Source: Sinorhizobium meliloti (lineage in GTDB: Bacteria; Pseudomonadota; Alphaproteobacteria; Rhizobiales; Rhizobiaceae). From it: a stretch of DNA of 64,000 bases. The notes below the pieces were generated by a model. It did no database searches. It was not told where the DNA came from and worked only from the letters and a program-made list of their open reading frames with translations. The stretch spans positions 1,617,976-1,681,975 of the forward strand of contig NZ_CP141212.1 of NCBI RefSeq assembly GCF_035610345.1. Direction: 5' to 3'. This document shows positions 1-8,222 of this stretch, one piece after another; position 1 is the stretch's first letter, and each line of letters opens with the position of its first letter. A program made the position numbers and the translations under genes.

Positions 1-87
1 TGAACGGTTCCGGGTCAGAGGTGCCATCACCACGCGGTTGCTGAGGCTGATATCGCCGATCGTGATCGGGTCGAAGAGAGAGGCCAT
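1..87 (-). CDS. Old yellow enzyme-family ene-reductase, N-terminus only (partial)
   Basis: The first 29 codons of a reverse-strand gene running off the left edge. The start reads MASLFDPITIGDISLSN and continues RVVMAPLTRNRS, the beta-barrel entry of FMN-dependent old yellow enzymes (NemA/alkene reductase type), which reduce activated C=C bonds or nitro compounds with NAD(P)H. It lies 48 bases downstream of an ArsR-type regulator on the same strand, so the two probably form one transcript. Only the N-terminus is visible, so substrate type cannot be judged. Confidence 0.85.
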   Translation of the reverse strand, partial: MASLFDPITIGDISLSNRVVMAPLTRNRS

Positions 88-135
88 GGATTGTCCTTTC
101 CATTGCGGTTGAGACTTGGGAGGAAGTGGGGGAAA

Positions 136-426
136 TCAGAGATCGCCGATGGTCTTCAGAAACGCTGCGATGGTCTCCTCATTGCGCCGATAGAAGACCC
201 ACTGGCCCACGCGGCGGGTCGTCACCAGACCGGCGCGCTGCAGCACGGCGAGATGAGATGAAACCGTCGACTGCGACAGGCCGCATCTTTCGAACTGCCC
301 TGCGCAGACGCCCATGTCGAGCGGATGCTCCTGGCCGGAGAAATGCGTCTGCGGCTCCTTCAGCCAGGTCAGGATCTCCATGCGCGTCGGATGCGCCAAT
401 GCTTTGAGGATTTCGTCTCTATCCAT
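136..426 (-). CDS. ArsR-family winged-helix transcriptional regulator
   Basis: A 96-aa protein, the usual size for ArsR/SmtB regulators. It opens with the family signature (ILKALAHPTRMEIL) and has a recognition helix near residues 50-65 (LSQSTVSSHLAVLQRAGLV) and a C-terminal beta-hairpin wing. Two cysteines lie in GVCAGQFERCGLS just before the recognition helix and could sense a thiol-reactive ligand, which is inference. The gene precedes the ene-reductase, an arrangement common for electrophile-inducible reductases. In S. meliloti the homologous gene, as I recall, sits beside the AbcR sRNA pair, as here. An AT-rich palindrome lies just upstream of the start. Confidence 0.85.
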   Translation of the reverse strand: MDRDEILKALAHPTRMEILTWLKEPQTHFSGQEHPLDMGVCAGQFERCGLSQSTVSSHLAVLQRAGLVTTRRVGQWVFYRRNEETIAAFLKTIGDL

Positions 427-451
427 CGTATTTCGGTGTATTTAGTTTCTT

Positions 452-465
452 CGATATATATATCG
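452..465. promoter_or_regulatory. Perfect 14-bp palindrome, possible ArsR operator
   Basis: CGATATATATATCG is self-complementary and sits 26 bases upstream of the ArsR start, where the promoter should be. ArsR proteins commonly bind AT-rich dyads overlapping their own promoter. Autoregulation is inferred from position and symmetry only. Confidence 0.45.
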
Positions 466-543
466 CTAAATTCGATACAGAAAGTAACAACGTCGTGAAT
501 ACCGAGGTCCAATTGACGTGTGAATGCCGGGCAAAACGCGGGC

Positions 544-660
544 AAAAAAAGAGGGCCACAAGAAACTTGGGCCCTTTCAGTTGTGAAGGTTTCAAACCTC
601 CAGAGGGGAACAGCTGCTGCAGCGGCTGGGGAGGAGAAAGCCGCTAGATGCACCAGCTGA
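544..660 (-). ncRNA. abcR1: AbcR1-like trans-acting sRNA (alpha-r15 family)
   Basis: Reverse-strand RNA of about 115 nt. It begins near 660 and ends in a terminator hairpin (GGGCC / GGCCC) with a run of seven T at 544-550. The 5' part folds as AGCGGCT / AGCCGCT with CTCCTCCCC in the loop, an anti-Shine-Dalgarno motif of AbcR sRNAs, which repress ABC-transporter and other mRNAs, usually with Hfq. A second similar unit lies 200 bases away. Both occupy the gap between an ArsR gene and lsrB, where S. meliloti carries AbcR1/AbcR2. Naming this copy AbcR1 rests on its being the shorter and on orientation. Confidence 0.85.
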
Positions 661-664
661 AAAA

Positions 665-693
665 GATATGGGGAGGGCCGTAGCCGCTTTCAA
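665..693 (-). promoter_or_regulatory. Sigma-70-type promoter of the AbcR1-like sRNA
   Basis: On the reverse strand TTGAAA (693-688), 17 bases, then CATATC (670-665), followed about 5-7 bases later by the expected sRNA start. The second sRNA copy has an equivalent arrangement. Confidence 0.6.
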
Positions 694-743
694 TAGCCGT
701 TCCGAAGATTTTCGCAACTGAGGGCTGTGGGGCTCCCGCAGGC

Positions 744-865
744 AAAAAAAGAGGGCCACAAGAAAACTTGGGCCCTTGTAGTTGTGAAGGTAATTAAAAC
801 CTCCAGAGGGGAACAGCTGCTGCGGTGGCACTGGGAGGAGAAGCCACCAAAGATGCATCAGCTGA
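744..865 (-). ncRNA. abcR2: AbcR2-like trans-acting sRNA (alpha-r15 family)
   Basis: Second copy of the tandem pair, about 121 nt. It shares the TCAGCTG start, the conserved CAGCAGCTGTTCCCCTCTGG block and the same terminator with seven T at 744-750. Its first hairpin has a different stem (GGTGGC / GCCACC) but keeps the loop TTCTCCTCCCA, so stem bases have changed while pairing and the unpaired anti-SD loop are kept. It is about five bases longer than its neighbour, in keeping with the longer AbcR2 of S. meliloti. Confidence 0.85.
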
Positions 866-869
866 GTGT

Positions 870-898
870 GGTATGCTGCTTTTTTGGGCTGTCGGCAA
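870..898 (-). promoter_or_regulatory. Sigma-70-type promoter of the AbcR2-like sRNA
   Basis: Reverse strand TTGCCG (898-893), 17 bases, CATACC (875-870), then the sRNA start near 865. Spacing and position copy those of the first sRNA promoter; the -35 element differs, allowing separate control. Confidence 0.55.
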
Positions 899-1069
899 TC
901 ATTTAATATGCATGACAGCCATGCCGTTTGCGCATCGCTGCTCATTTTTGCAGCGCACAAGGATGCGCTTCGCGAGGAGCTTCGCTCTCGCTCGAAAAGA
1001 GACATGCAATAACAAAGGCTTACGCAAGAAGCTGGCATTTGCTCACAAATCGGGCAATTGAACGGAACG

Positions 1070-1978
1070 TCAAAAGTTCCAGTTTCTCGCTTTAGCGACG
1101 ATGTAATCGCGGAAGACTTTCAGCTTCGCCGCGTTCTTCAATTCGTCCGGATAGCAGAAATAGGTATCGAAAGAGGGGATGTCTGCGCTTATCGGCAGTT
1201 GAATGAGACCGGGATCGCGGCCGACGATATAGTCCGGAAGCATGGCGATGCCGATGCCGAGCAGGCAGGCGCGCTTGATCGATGTCTGGCTGTTGATCTG
1301 CAGATGCGATATGCGCGGATTGTCGGAATCCCGTCCGGCAATCTCCAGCCAGTTCACGTCGAGCAGATAGTTGGGGGCGGGCTCGCCGAAGGTGATGATC
1401 CGGTGATTGTCGAGATCGTCAAGCGACTGCGGCTCGCCATATTTGTTGATGTAGGACGGCGCGGCATAGACATGCATGTGCACGGTGAAGAGCTTGCGCT
1501 GGATCAGATCCGACTGTTGCGGCTGCCGCAGCCTGATGGCGCAGTCCGCATGACGCATGTTCACGTCCAGTTCCTCGTTGTCGAGGATGAGCTGTACCTG
1601 GATTTCCGGATACAAGGACATGAATTCCTGGATCTTGTCGGTCAGCCACCCCTGGCCGAGGCCGACCGTGGTCGTGATCCGCAACTTGCCGCTCGGCTTG
1701 TCCGTCGTCTCGCTAAGCTGCGCCTTGACGCTTTCGAGCTTCATCAGCACGTCGTGCGCGGTGCGATAGAGCATTTCGCCCTGTTCGGTGAGGATCAGGC
1801 CGCGGGCGTGCCGATGAAAGAGCTTGATACCGACATCCTGCTCGAGCGAACTGACCTGCCGGCTGATCGCCGACTGCGAAAGGTGGAGTTTGTCTGCCGC
1901 GTGCGTGAACGAGCCAGCCTCGGCCGCCGCATGGAAAATGCGCAGTTTGTCCCAGTCCAGCGACATAGAATCCCCCAT
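1070..1978 (-). CDS. lsrB: LysR-type redox-responsive regulator LsrB
   Basis: A 302-aa LysR regulator: N-terminal winged HTH (residues 9-68, with AADKLHLSQSAISRQVSSLE as recognition region) and a periplasmic-binding-type effector domain from about 96. LsrB of S. meliloti is needed for alfalfa symbiosis, LPS and oxidative-stress control and is activated through cysteine oxidation. Counting from the first Met, cysteines fall at 146 (HADCAIR) and 238 (KRACLLG), with another near the C-terminus, fitting a redox switch. An internal Met at 1966 has a better ribosome site (GGGGGATTCT), giving 298 aa. Its neighbours (AbcR sRNAs on one side, trxB and lps genes on the other) match S. meliloti. Confidence 0.9.
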   Translation of the reverse strand: MGDSMSLDWDKLRIFHAAAEAGSFTHAADKLHLSQSAISRQVSSLEQDVGIKLFHRHARGLILTEQGEMLYRTAHDVLMKLESVKAQLSETTDKPSGKLRITTTVGLGQGWLTDKIQEFMSLYPEIQVQLILDNEELDVNMRHADCAIRLRQPQQSDLIQRKLFTVHMHVYAAPSYINKYGEPQSLDDLDNHRIITFGEPAPNYLLDVNWLEIAGRDSDNPRISHLQINSQTSIKRACLLGIGIAMLPDYIVGRDPGLIQLPISADIPSFDTYFCYPDELKNAAKLKVFRDYIVAKARNWNF

Positions 1979-2199
1979 AAAGGCTCAGCCGGAAAAGCTT
2001 GCCACTTTTCTCCGGAGACGACCGATGCATCTGTTCCCTAGATCACGATAATCTTAGTCGGATCGACCTAAGATCATGAACGTGATCGATTCTAATAAGT
2101 TGAGACGCGGGATACGGCGGAAAACCGCACGCACTTTTCCTCATCCCGCGCTCGCAGAGCCGCGCCCCCGATCCCGGCGCGCGCCCTGTTTAGCAGCTT

Positions 2200-3174
2200 C
2201 TATTCGGCTGCAATTGCGACGGGCATATGACCCGCCAGGTATTTCTCCGCTTCGAGCGCAGCCATGCAACCCATGCCGGCGGCAGTAACCGCCTGCCGAT
2301 AGATGTCGTCGGTCACGTCGCCTGCGGCGAAGACGCCCGGGACGTCCGTCGCGGTGGAATCCGGCGCAGTCCAGAGATACCCGTTCGGCTTCTGGCGAAG
2401 TTTGCCCTTGAAGAGCTCGACCGCAGGCGCATGACCGATCGCGACGAAAACGCCGTCGATGGACATGTCGGATGTTTCCCCGGTCTTGGTGTTGCGAAGC
2501 TTCACGCCGTTGACCGAGGCCGGCATCGGCGGCTTTGCAGGCGTCCCGAGATATTCCAGAACCTCGTGGTCCCAAATCACCTTGACGTTCGGCTTTGCGA
2601 AAAGGCGCTCCTGCAGGATCTTTTCCGCGCGAAAAGCATCCCGGCGGTGAACGACGGTGACGGTCTTCGCCAGATTGGAGAGATAAAGTGCTTCCTCCAC
2701 CGCGGAGTTGCCACCGCCGACGACGATGACATCCTTGTTGCGATAAAAGAACCCGTCGCAGGTGGCACAGGCGGAAACGCCGAATCCCATGAAGGTCGGC
2801 TCGGTTTCGATGCCGAGCCATTTCGCCTTGGCGCCGGTGGCGATGATCAAAGCGTCCGCCGTCCAATCCGTGCCGCTATCCGTCTTGAGGCGGAAGGGGC
2901 GGACGGACAGGTCGACGTCGGTTACGAGGTCGTTGACGATTTCGGTGCCGACGTGGATCGCCTGATTCAGCATCTGCTCCATCATCCAGGGTCCCTGGAC
3001 CGGATCGGCATAGCCCGGATAGTTCTCCACATCCGTGGTGATCATCAGCTGGCCGCCCTGTTCCATACCGGCGATGAGGACCGGCGAAAGCATGGCTCGC
3101 GCCGTATAGATGGCCGCGGTATAACCGGCAGGGCCGGAACCGATAATCAACACTTTCGTGTGGCGCGCAGTCAT
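2200..3174 (-). CDS. trxB: Thioredoxin reductase
   Basis: A 324-aa flavoprotein that passes electrons from NADPH via FAD to thioredoxin. The FAD Rossmann motif GSGPAG is at 12-17, the redox disulfide C136-A-T-C139 lies in SACATCDGF, and the NADPH motif GGGNSA is at about 153. The C-terminal FAD motif (GVFAAGDVTD) is intact. The ATG at 3174 is preferred because of AAGGAC just upstream; 21 further codons exist in frame without a good ribosome site. It lies next to lsrB, a regulator linked to oxidative stress. Confidence 0.95.
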   Translation of the reverse strand: MTARHTKVLIIGSGPAGYTAAIYTARAMLSPVLIAGMEQGGQLMITTDVENYPGYADPVQGPWMMEQMLNQAIHVGTEIVNDLVTDVDLSVRPFRLKTDSGTDWTADALIIATGAKAKWLGIETEPTFMGFGVSACATCDGFFYRNKDVIVVGGGNSAVEEALYLSNLAKTVTVVHRRDAFRAEKILQERLFAKPNVKVIWDHEVLEYLGTPAKPPMPASVNGVKLRNTKTGETSDMSIDGVFVAIGHAPAVELFKGKLRQKPNGYLWTAPDSTATDVPGVFAAGDVTDDIYRQAVTAAGMGCMAALEAEKYLAGHMPVAIAAE

Positions 3175-3607
3175 GCTTTTGTCCTTCGTCCGCCGGAGAG
3201 AGCAGGGAGCGTCCTCCGGTGCAATCCGCCAATGCAAATATTGCCTTACTTTAGGTATTCACAGCGCGCACTTTCAAGGGCGCGTCCTCTGATACACACA
3301 AGTGGTTGCGTGGTCAGCGTCGATTTGACACCAGATCGGGCATATTTGCATCGGTTTTGACCCGCAGCACCGGCATAACACGCTCCAGCGCCCGGGCGCA
3401 CAAGGTTTTTGTGCATGCAACTGCAAGCGCTCTCGTATCGGCATTCGGTTACGTGCTACCCAAGCACGGAGACAGCCCGGGGGCAGCCGCCGCCAGGCGC
3501 CCTTTGGTGCGGACGGATAGGCGCTGCGGTTACGGCCTGTGGTGCAGTTGATCGGCGGATAAAACGGGGCCTTCCCCGCAAGGCCGACAGGATTGGGGAT
3601 TTGGGCA
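3175..3607. other. 433-bp divergent promoter region, trxB / lrp
   Basis: No convincing gene. It must hold the outward promoters for trxB (reverse) and the lrp-lpsCDE unit (forward). A TTGACA at about 3326 reads forward but lacks a clear -10 box at proper spacing. Open frames here overlap the flanking genes and have no family signature. Confidence 0.5.
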
Positions 3608-4078
3608 ATGGTCGTACGCGTCGAACTCGATGCCATCGATATGAAGATACTGCGCGAACTGCAGGACGACGGCCGAATCACGAATGTGGAACTGGCCGAG
3701 AGGGTGGGGATTTCGGCTCCTCCGTGCCTGCGCCGCGTGCGCAAGCTCGAGGAGGCCGGCGTCATCAGAGGCTATCGTGCGCTTCTGAACGCGTCCGCGC
3801 TGGGATACGACCTCGTCGCCTTCTGCATGGTCGGCCTCAAGCACCAGTCCGATGCCAATCTGAAGGCGTTTGCCGCCCGCACCGCCTCGTGGCCCCTTGT
3901 TCGCGAGGCCTGGATGGTCTCCGGGGAATCGGACTTTCTGCTGCAGTGCGTGGCCGAAAACCTTGCGAGCTTTCAGGATTTCGTTATTGAAGAACTGACC
4001 GCCACCGAGAATGTCGACACGGTGCGGACGATGCTGACGATCCGTCAAGTGAAGGACGCATGTCAGGTAGAAATCTGA
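3608..4078 (+). CDS. lrp: Lrp/AsnC-family transcriptional regulator
   Basis: A 156-aa Lrp/AsnC protein: N-terminal HTH (about residues 6-55, DAIDMKILRELQDDGRITN then VELAERVGISAPPCLRRVRKLEEAG) followed by the RAM ligand-binding domain. Such proteins form dimers or octamers and respond to amino acids. An in-frame Met lies 15 bases upstream (3593); neither start has a strong ribosome site. The stop codon overlaps the region where lpsC begins, so the regulator heads the lpsC-lpsD-lpsE transcript, the order reported for the S. meliloti lps locus. Confidence 0.88.
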   Translation: MVVRVELDAIDMKILRELQDDGRITNVELAERVGISAPPCLRRVRKLEEAGVIRGYRALLNASALGYDLVAFCMVGLKHQSDANLKAFAARTASWPLVREAWMVSGESDFLLQCVAENLASFQDFVIEELTATENVDTVRTMLTIRQVKDACQVEI

Positions 4079-4079
4079 T

Positions 4080-5012
4080 GTGCAGGGCGGCCCGGCCGCC
4101 GAGCATCGCAACCAAACGCCCCGCGGACCGAATGAATTGAGCAATTACCAGGACGAGAGCGAGGGAACCCTGCCGATTCCGGCGACGCGGGACGGCCATA
4201 CGACCCCCAAGCTTCCGCTTTCAGCCTTCATCATCTGCTTGAATGAGGAGGCTTATCTCGGCAAGTGCATCGAGAGCCTCGAGCGGTGCGCGGAAATCGT
4301 GATCGTCGATTCCGGATCGACGGACGGCACCGCCGCTTTGGTTCAATCCTATATCGACGCGGGATGGCCCATCCGTTTCATGTACGAGCCGTGGCGCGGC
4401 TATGCCGGGCAGAAGCAGTTCGCGCTCGAGCAATGCAGCCAGCCCTGGTGCTTCAACATCGATGCGGACGAAAGATTGGACAAGGCGCTACGGGAATTGC
4501 TGCCTGAGCTGCTCGCAGCATCGGCCGAAACCGTCGGCTGGCGCGTGGCGCGTCGTCCCTATCTGATCGGCTATGGCTACACCCCCGAAAACGTCCGCGA
4601 GCGGCGGAACTTGCGGCTGATCCGGCGCGGCAAGGGACGTTACGACCTTAGCCAGAAAGTCCATGAAGGCATCGTTCCCGAGGGTAACGTCGACAATGCC
4701 CGGACCGGCAGTCTCCTTCATTTCCGCCCGCTGGTCATGGACGAGCAGATCCTGAAGGAAAACAAATATTCGACGCTGAAAGCGGACCAGCAGGTCGAAT
4801 CCGGAAAACGGCCGCGCTTTTACAAGCTCATCTTCACCCCGCCGATCTATTTTCTCAGGCTCTATTTCCGCAACGGTCTCTGGCGCTGCGGCCTGTCGGG
4901 CTTCATCGAGGCCATGACCGGGGCGGTCTATGCCTTCCTGACGGCGGCGAAGATCTACCAGCGGCACGCTCTCAAGGCGCGCCCGAATGTGGATGATGCG
5001 CTTTCGCACTGA
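4080..5012 (+). CDS. lpsC: Family 2 glycosyltransferase LpsC, LPS core
   Basis: About 310 aa if the GTG at 4080 is used. The GT2 (GT-A) fold begins near residue 46 with LSAFIICLNEEAYLG, then IVDSGSTDGT and the metal-binding acidic motif in NIDADERLD. Family members transfer a sugar from a nucleotide sugar to growing LPS, on the cytoplasmic face of the inner membrane. A conserved amphipathic C-terminus (YFLRLYFRNGLWRCGLSGF) probably docks it to the membrane. The start is uncertain: the first ~40 residues are not domain sequence, and the GTG lies right at the lrp stop. Assignment to lpsC comes from gene order plus family. Confidence 0.82.
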   Translation: MQGGPAAEHRNQTPRGPNELSNYQDESEGTLPIPATRDGHTTPKLPLSAFIICLNEEAYLGKCIESLERCAEIVIVDSGSTDGTAALVQSYIDAGWPIRFMYEPWRGYAGQKQFALEQCSQPWCFNIDADERLDKALRELLPELLAASAETVGWRVARRPYLIGYGYTPENVRERRNLRLIRRGKGRYDLSQKVHEGIVPEGNVDNARTGSLLHFRPLVMDEQILKENKYSTLKADQQVESGKRPRFYKLIFTPPIYFLRLYFRNGLWRCGLSGFIEAMTGAVYAFLTAAKIYQRHALKARPNVDDALSH

Positions 5013-5030
5013 TCGATCAAGGGGTTCGGC

Positions 5031-6062
5031 ATGAAGGTCATGCATATTCACTTCGGCACGGAGGGCGGTGCGGAGCGGTTCTTCGTCAATCTCGTCAATG
5101 CGCTGCATGAGAGGGGCGTCGAACAACGCGCACTGATCCGCCCGGGCCGCAGCTGGCGTAAGGACCTGGAGAACAGTGCTACGATCTATGAAGGGGTTTT
5201 TCGGCGCATTTCGCTTTCCCGCTTCCTCCTGAAATGGCGGATGAACCGGGTCCTTCGCGAGTTCGAGCCGGACGTCATAATGGCCTGGCAGTTGCGGGCG
5301 AGCCGCTTCATGCCGGCTCACGCCAAGGCATTTCGCATTTCCCGGCTGGGGGATTATCCCGAACATCTCGGCTACTATACCAATGTCGAGACACTCGTCT
5401 GCATCACACCGGATATGGCCGCCAAGGTTCGCGAACTTGGCTGGAAGCGCGACATCGAGGTGATCGCGAACTTCACCCGCGCCAAGCCTGCACCGCCGGT
5501 AGCGCGGGCCGACCTGCAGACACCGGCGGATGCCTTCGTCGTGGTCGGCATGGGCCGCTTCGTCAAACGCAAGGGTTTCGCAGGGCTCATCCGCGCCGTG
5601 AAGGAGGTGGACAACACCTATCTCTGGCTGGTCGGGGATGGTCCGGAACGAGAGCAGCTCGAGCAGCTGACCGACGAACTCGGGCTTCGCGATCGCGTCC
5701 GCTTCACCGGATGGCAGACCAACGCCTATGGTTTTCTCTCCGCCGGCGACGCCTTCGTCATCAACTCGTCGCACGAGCCTCTCGGCAATGTCTGCTTCGA
5801 AGGCTGGGGCGCCGGAAAGCCCACGATAGCCTCTCGCGCTGAGGGGCCATCCTGGGTGATGACGCATGAAAGCGATGCTCTCATGGTCGATTGCGGCGAT
5901 GACGTGGGTCTTGCGGAGGCCATTCGCCGGCTGCGCGACGATCCGGCGCTTCGCGAGAGGCTGAGCGCCCGCGGCCGCGAAACCTTGCGCACGCGCTTCT
6001 CCGAAAAAGCGATCACCGACGCTTATCTCGACCTTTTCGACAGAGGTGTCGCAAAGCGATGA
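5031..6062 (+). CDS. lpsD: Glycosyltransferase (GT4-like) LpsD, LPS core
   Basis: A 343-aa GT-B glycosyltransferase. The N-terminal acceptor half opens with FGTEGGAERFFVNLVNAL; the C-terminal half carries the donor-binding region GRFVKRKGFAGLIRA and NSSHEPLGNVCFEGWGAGKP, with the E-x7-E type motif of retaining GT4 enzymes. It begins 18 bases after lpsC and overlaps lpsE by four bases (ATGA). It is clearly paralogous to lpsE: the opening 45 residues match position for position at most sites. Exact linkage made is not deducible. Confidence 0.85.
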   Translation: MKVMHIHFGTEGGAERFFVNLVNALHERGVEQRALIRPGRSWRKDLENSATIYEGVFRRISLSRFLLKWRMNRVLREFEPDVIMAWQLRASRFMPAHAKAFRISRLGDYPEHLGYYTNVETLVCITPDMAAKVRELGWKRDIEVIANFTRAKPAPPVARADLQTPADAFVVVGMGRFVKRKGFAGLIRAVKEVDNTYLWLVGDGPEREQLEQLTDELGLRDRVRFTGWQTNAYGFLSAGDAFVINSSHEPLGNVCFEGWGAGKPTIASRAEGPSWVMTHESDALMVDCGDDVGLAEAIRRLRDDPALRERLSARGRETLRTRFSEKAITDAYLDLFDRGVAKR

Positions 6063-7081
6063 AAGTCACTCACTTTCATTTCGGCAAGGACGGCGGCGCC
6101 GAGCGTTTCTTCGTACACCTGGTTAATGCGCTTGCGGAACGCGGCGTCGAGCAGTCGGCGATTATCCGCCCCGGACGCGGCTGGCGGCGAGACATCGAAG
6201 GCGCCGCGAAGATCCGGGAAAGCCATTTTCGCAACCTCTCGGTCGATCGGCTCCTGCTGCCGTTGAAGGTGAAGCACATGGCGCGGCGCGAGAAGCCCGA
6301 TGTCCTGATGGCTTGGGCGCCCCGGGCAAGCGAGTTGATGCCGAACTACAAAGGCGCACTCAAGATCTCGCGCCTCGGCGATTATCCGACCCGGTTGAGC
6401 TATTTCAGAAACACCGACTGCATCGTGTGCAACACGCCGGGAATTGCCGAGCGCGTTCGAGGTCTCGGCTGGAAACGGGAGATAAGGGTCATCTCCAATT
6501 TCACCGGCACCGGGCGTGTCGAGGCGATGGACCGGGCAATGCTCGATACGCCAGCCGATGCGCCCGTCGTGATGTCCATGGGCCGCTTCGTCGAGCGGAA
6601 AGGGTTTCATACGCTGATCGAAGCGGTCGCCGGACTGCCGGGGATCTATCTCTGGCTGCTTGGCGATGGAGAGGAGCGTGACAATCTGCACAAGCTCGCG
6701 ACGGACCTCGGCGTTTCCAGCCGCGTTCGCTTTGCCGGCTGGCAGGAAGACACGAGGCCCTTCCTGGCTGCGGCCGATGTCTTCGTGATGTCGTCCAGCC
6801 ACGAGCCGCTCGGCAACGTCATTCTCGAGTCATGGGCCCAGGGTACGCCAGTCGTATCGACCCGTTCCGAGGGGCCGCAATGGTTCATGCGCGACGGCGA
6901 AAACGGCCTGATGGTCGATATCGGCGATGCCGAAGGTTTCGCCCGCGCCATCGAGCAGATCGTGGCCGACAATTCCCTGAGCACGCGCTTGGCCGAGCGC
7001 GGCCACGAGACGCTTGTCGGTCAGTTCTCAAGGGAAGCGATCACTGACGCCTATCTGCAGCTGTTTGCCTCGAAGCCGTAG
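6059..7081 (+). CDS. lpsE: Glycosyltransferase (GT4-like) LpsE, LPS core
   Basis: A 340-aa GT-B glycosyltransferase, last gene of the lrp-lpsCDE unit. Key segments: FGKDGGAERFFVHLVNAL near the start, GRFVERKGFHTLIEAV, and SSSHEPLGNVILESWAQGTP with the conserved glutamates. The four-base overlap with lpsD implies translational coupling. Its 3' end is only five bases from the 3' end of the opposing lpsB, so the two transcripts must overlap or share a terminator. The paralogy with lpsD suggests consecutive addition of similar sugars. Confidence 0.85.
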   Translation: MKVTHFHFGKDGGAERFFVHLVNALAERGVEQSAIIRPGRGWRRDIEGAAKIRESHFRNLSVDRLLLPLKVKHMARREKPDVLMAWAPRASELMPNYKGALKISRLGDYPTRLSYFRNTDCIVCNTPGIAERVRGLGWKREIRVISNFTGTGRVEAMDRAMLDTPADAPVVMSMGRFVERKGFHTLIEAVAGLPGIYLWLLGDGEERDNLHKLATDLGVSSRVRFAGWQEDTRPFLAAADVFVMSSSHEPLGNVILESWAQGTPVVSTRSEGPQWFMRDGENGLMVDIGDAEGFARAIEQIVADNSLSTRLAERGHETLVGQFSREAITDAYLQLFASKP

Positions 7082-7086
7082 CCAGA

Positions 7087-8142
7087 TCAGCGCATCAGGC
7101 TTTCGTAAACCGCTCCGATCGCGCGGGCTTCCTGCTCGATGGCGAAGTTTTCGGCGGTCCGTGCCAGGCCGTTGGCGCCGGCGGCGGCAAGCCGCGGTAG
7201 ATCGTCCATGAAGGCGGCTCCCGCATCGACCATCGCCTTGAGATCGTCGGCCGCGATGATGAGGCCCGTCTCCTCGGAACCGCTGGTTACCAGTTCCGAA
7301 AACGCGCCGACATCGGTTGCCACGACGGGGACCCCGGTCGCCATTGCTTCGAGCGGCGTCAGGCCGAAGCCTTCCCAGCGTTGCGGGGCGATGAAGAGAT
7401 CGAGGGCGCGGTACCAGTCGGGAATATTCGTGTGTTCGCCTACGAACAGGATCCGGTCGGCGAGACCGGCCTTGGCGACGCGTTCCTTCAGTTCCGACTC
7501 GAAGTCGAGGTGAGGGCCGGTGGCCCGCCCGGCAACGATAGCGCCCCAGCCCGGGCGGCAGGGCAGGAGGGCGATCATGCTGTCGACGAAGAGGTCGGTC
7601 CCCTTCTGATGTCGCACGCGCCCGAAGCATCCCACGAATTTCTTCGCGGGATCGAGGCCGAGCGCCTTCTTCGCCTCCGCCTTGTCGAAGGGTGGCTGAA
7701 AGCGCTTGGTGTCGATCCCGTGCAGGATGACGGTGTTCGGTACATCGAGATAGGCGGCCGTCCTGCCGCTGGTGGCGATAACCGCGTCCATCCGGCGGAT
7801 GAGGAACTTGCTCCAGCCGGTATGCCGGCGTTGCGAAGCGGAGGTAAAGACGATCCGGATCTTCATGCGCAGCAGGTCGCGCAGAAGGATGGCCGGGAGC
7901 ATTTCGACGTTTCGACGCGCGTGCCAAACGCGGCAGGGCCGGCCCTCGGGCCTCTTCCAGAGATGAATGAGATCGCGAAAGCGGACCGAAGGAAGGCTCT
8001 TGGGCAGGCCCGGCCCGAGAACCGCGATCTTCTGTCCAAGGGCACGCTGCACAGGCACCAGCTGAATGATTGTCGAGGTGACGCCGGACAGGCGCTGCTT
8101 GAAATTGGGCGCGATCACTTCGACGTCGCGGATATCGACCAC
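7087..8142 (-). CDS. lpsB: LPS core mannosyltransferase LpsB
   Basis: A 351-aa GT4 glycosyltransferase. The N-terminus (VIAPNFKQRLSGVTSTI) and the C-terminal donor site (GRVRHQKGTDLFV, then EGFGLTPLEAMATGVP) are typical of LpsB, the core mannosyltransferase of rhizobia; S. meliloti lpsB mutants have altered LPS core and impaired symbiosis. The start is GTG at 8142, supported by AAGGAG nine bases upstream; no ATG fits. It lies 80 bases after greA on the same strand and faces lpsE. Confidence 0.9.
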   Translation of the reverse strand: MVDIRDVEVIAPNFKQRLSGVTSTIIQLVPVQRALGQKIAVLGPGLPKSLPSVRFRDLIHLWKRPEGRPCRVWHARRNVEMLPAILLRDLLRMKIRIVFTSASQRRHTGWSKFLIRRMDAVIATSGRTAAYLDVPNTVILHGIDTKRFQPPFDKAEAKKALGLDPAKKFVGCFGRVRHQKGTDLFVDSMIALLPCRPGWGAIVAGRATGPHLDFESELKERVAKAGLADRILFVGEHTNIPDWYRALDLFIAPQRWEGFGLTPLEAMATGVPVVATDVGAFSELVTSGSEETGLIIAADDLKAMVDAGAAFMDDLPRLAAAGANGLARTAENFAIEQEARAIGAVYESLMR

Positions 8143-8222
8143 CTGTGCGCTCTCCTTGCGCCTGCGACAATCAATTCAAGGGAGGAGGGGCGGCACGGGG
8201 CCGGCGCGCCCCTAAAGGCAGG

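Noticed and set aside
369..1038. Reverse open frames overlapping the AbcR sRNAs
   Set aside because: They cover the sRNA hairpins and terminators and have no protein features.
1058..2041. Forward open frame of 327 codons opposite lsrB
   Set aside because: The complementary strand is a clear LysR gene; the forward product is low-complexity and lacks any domain.
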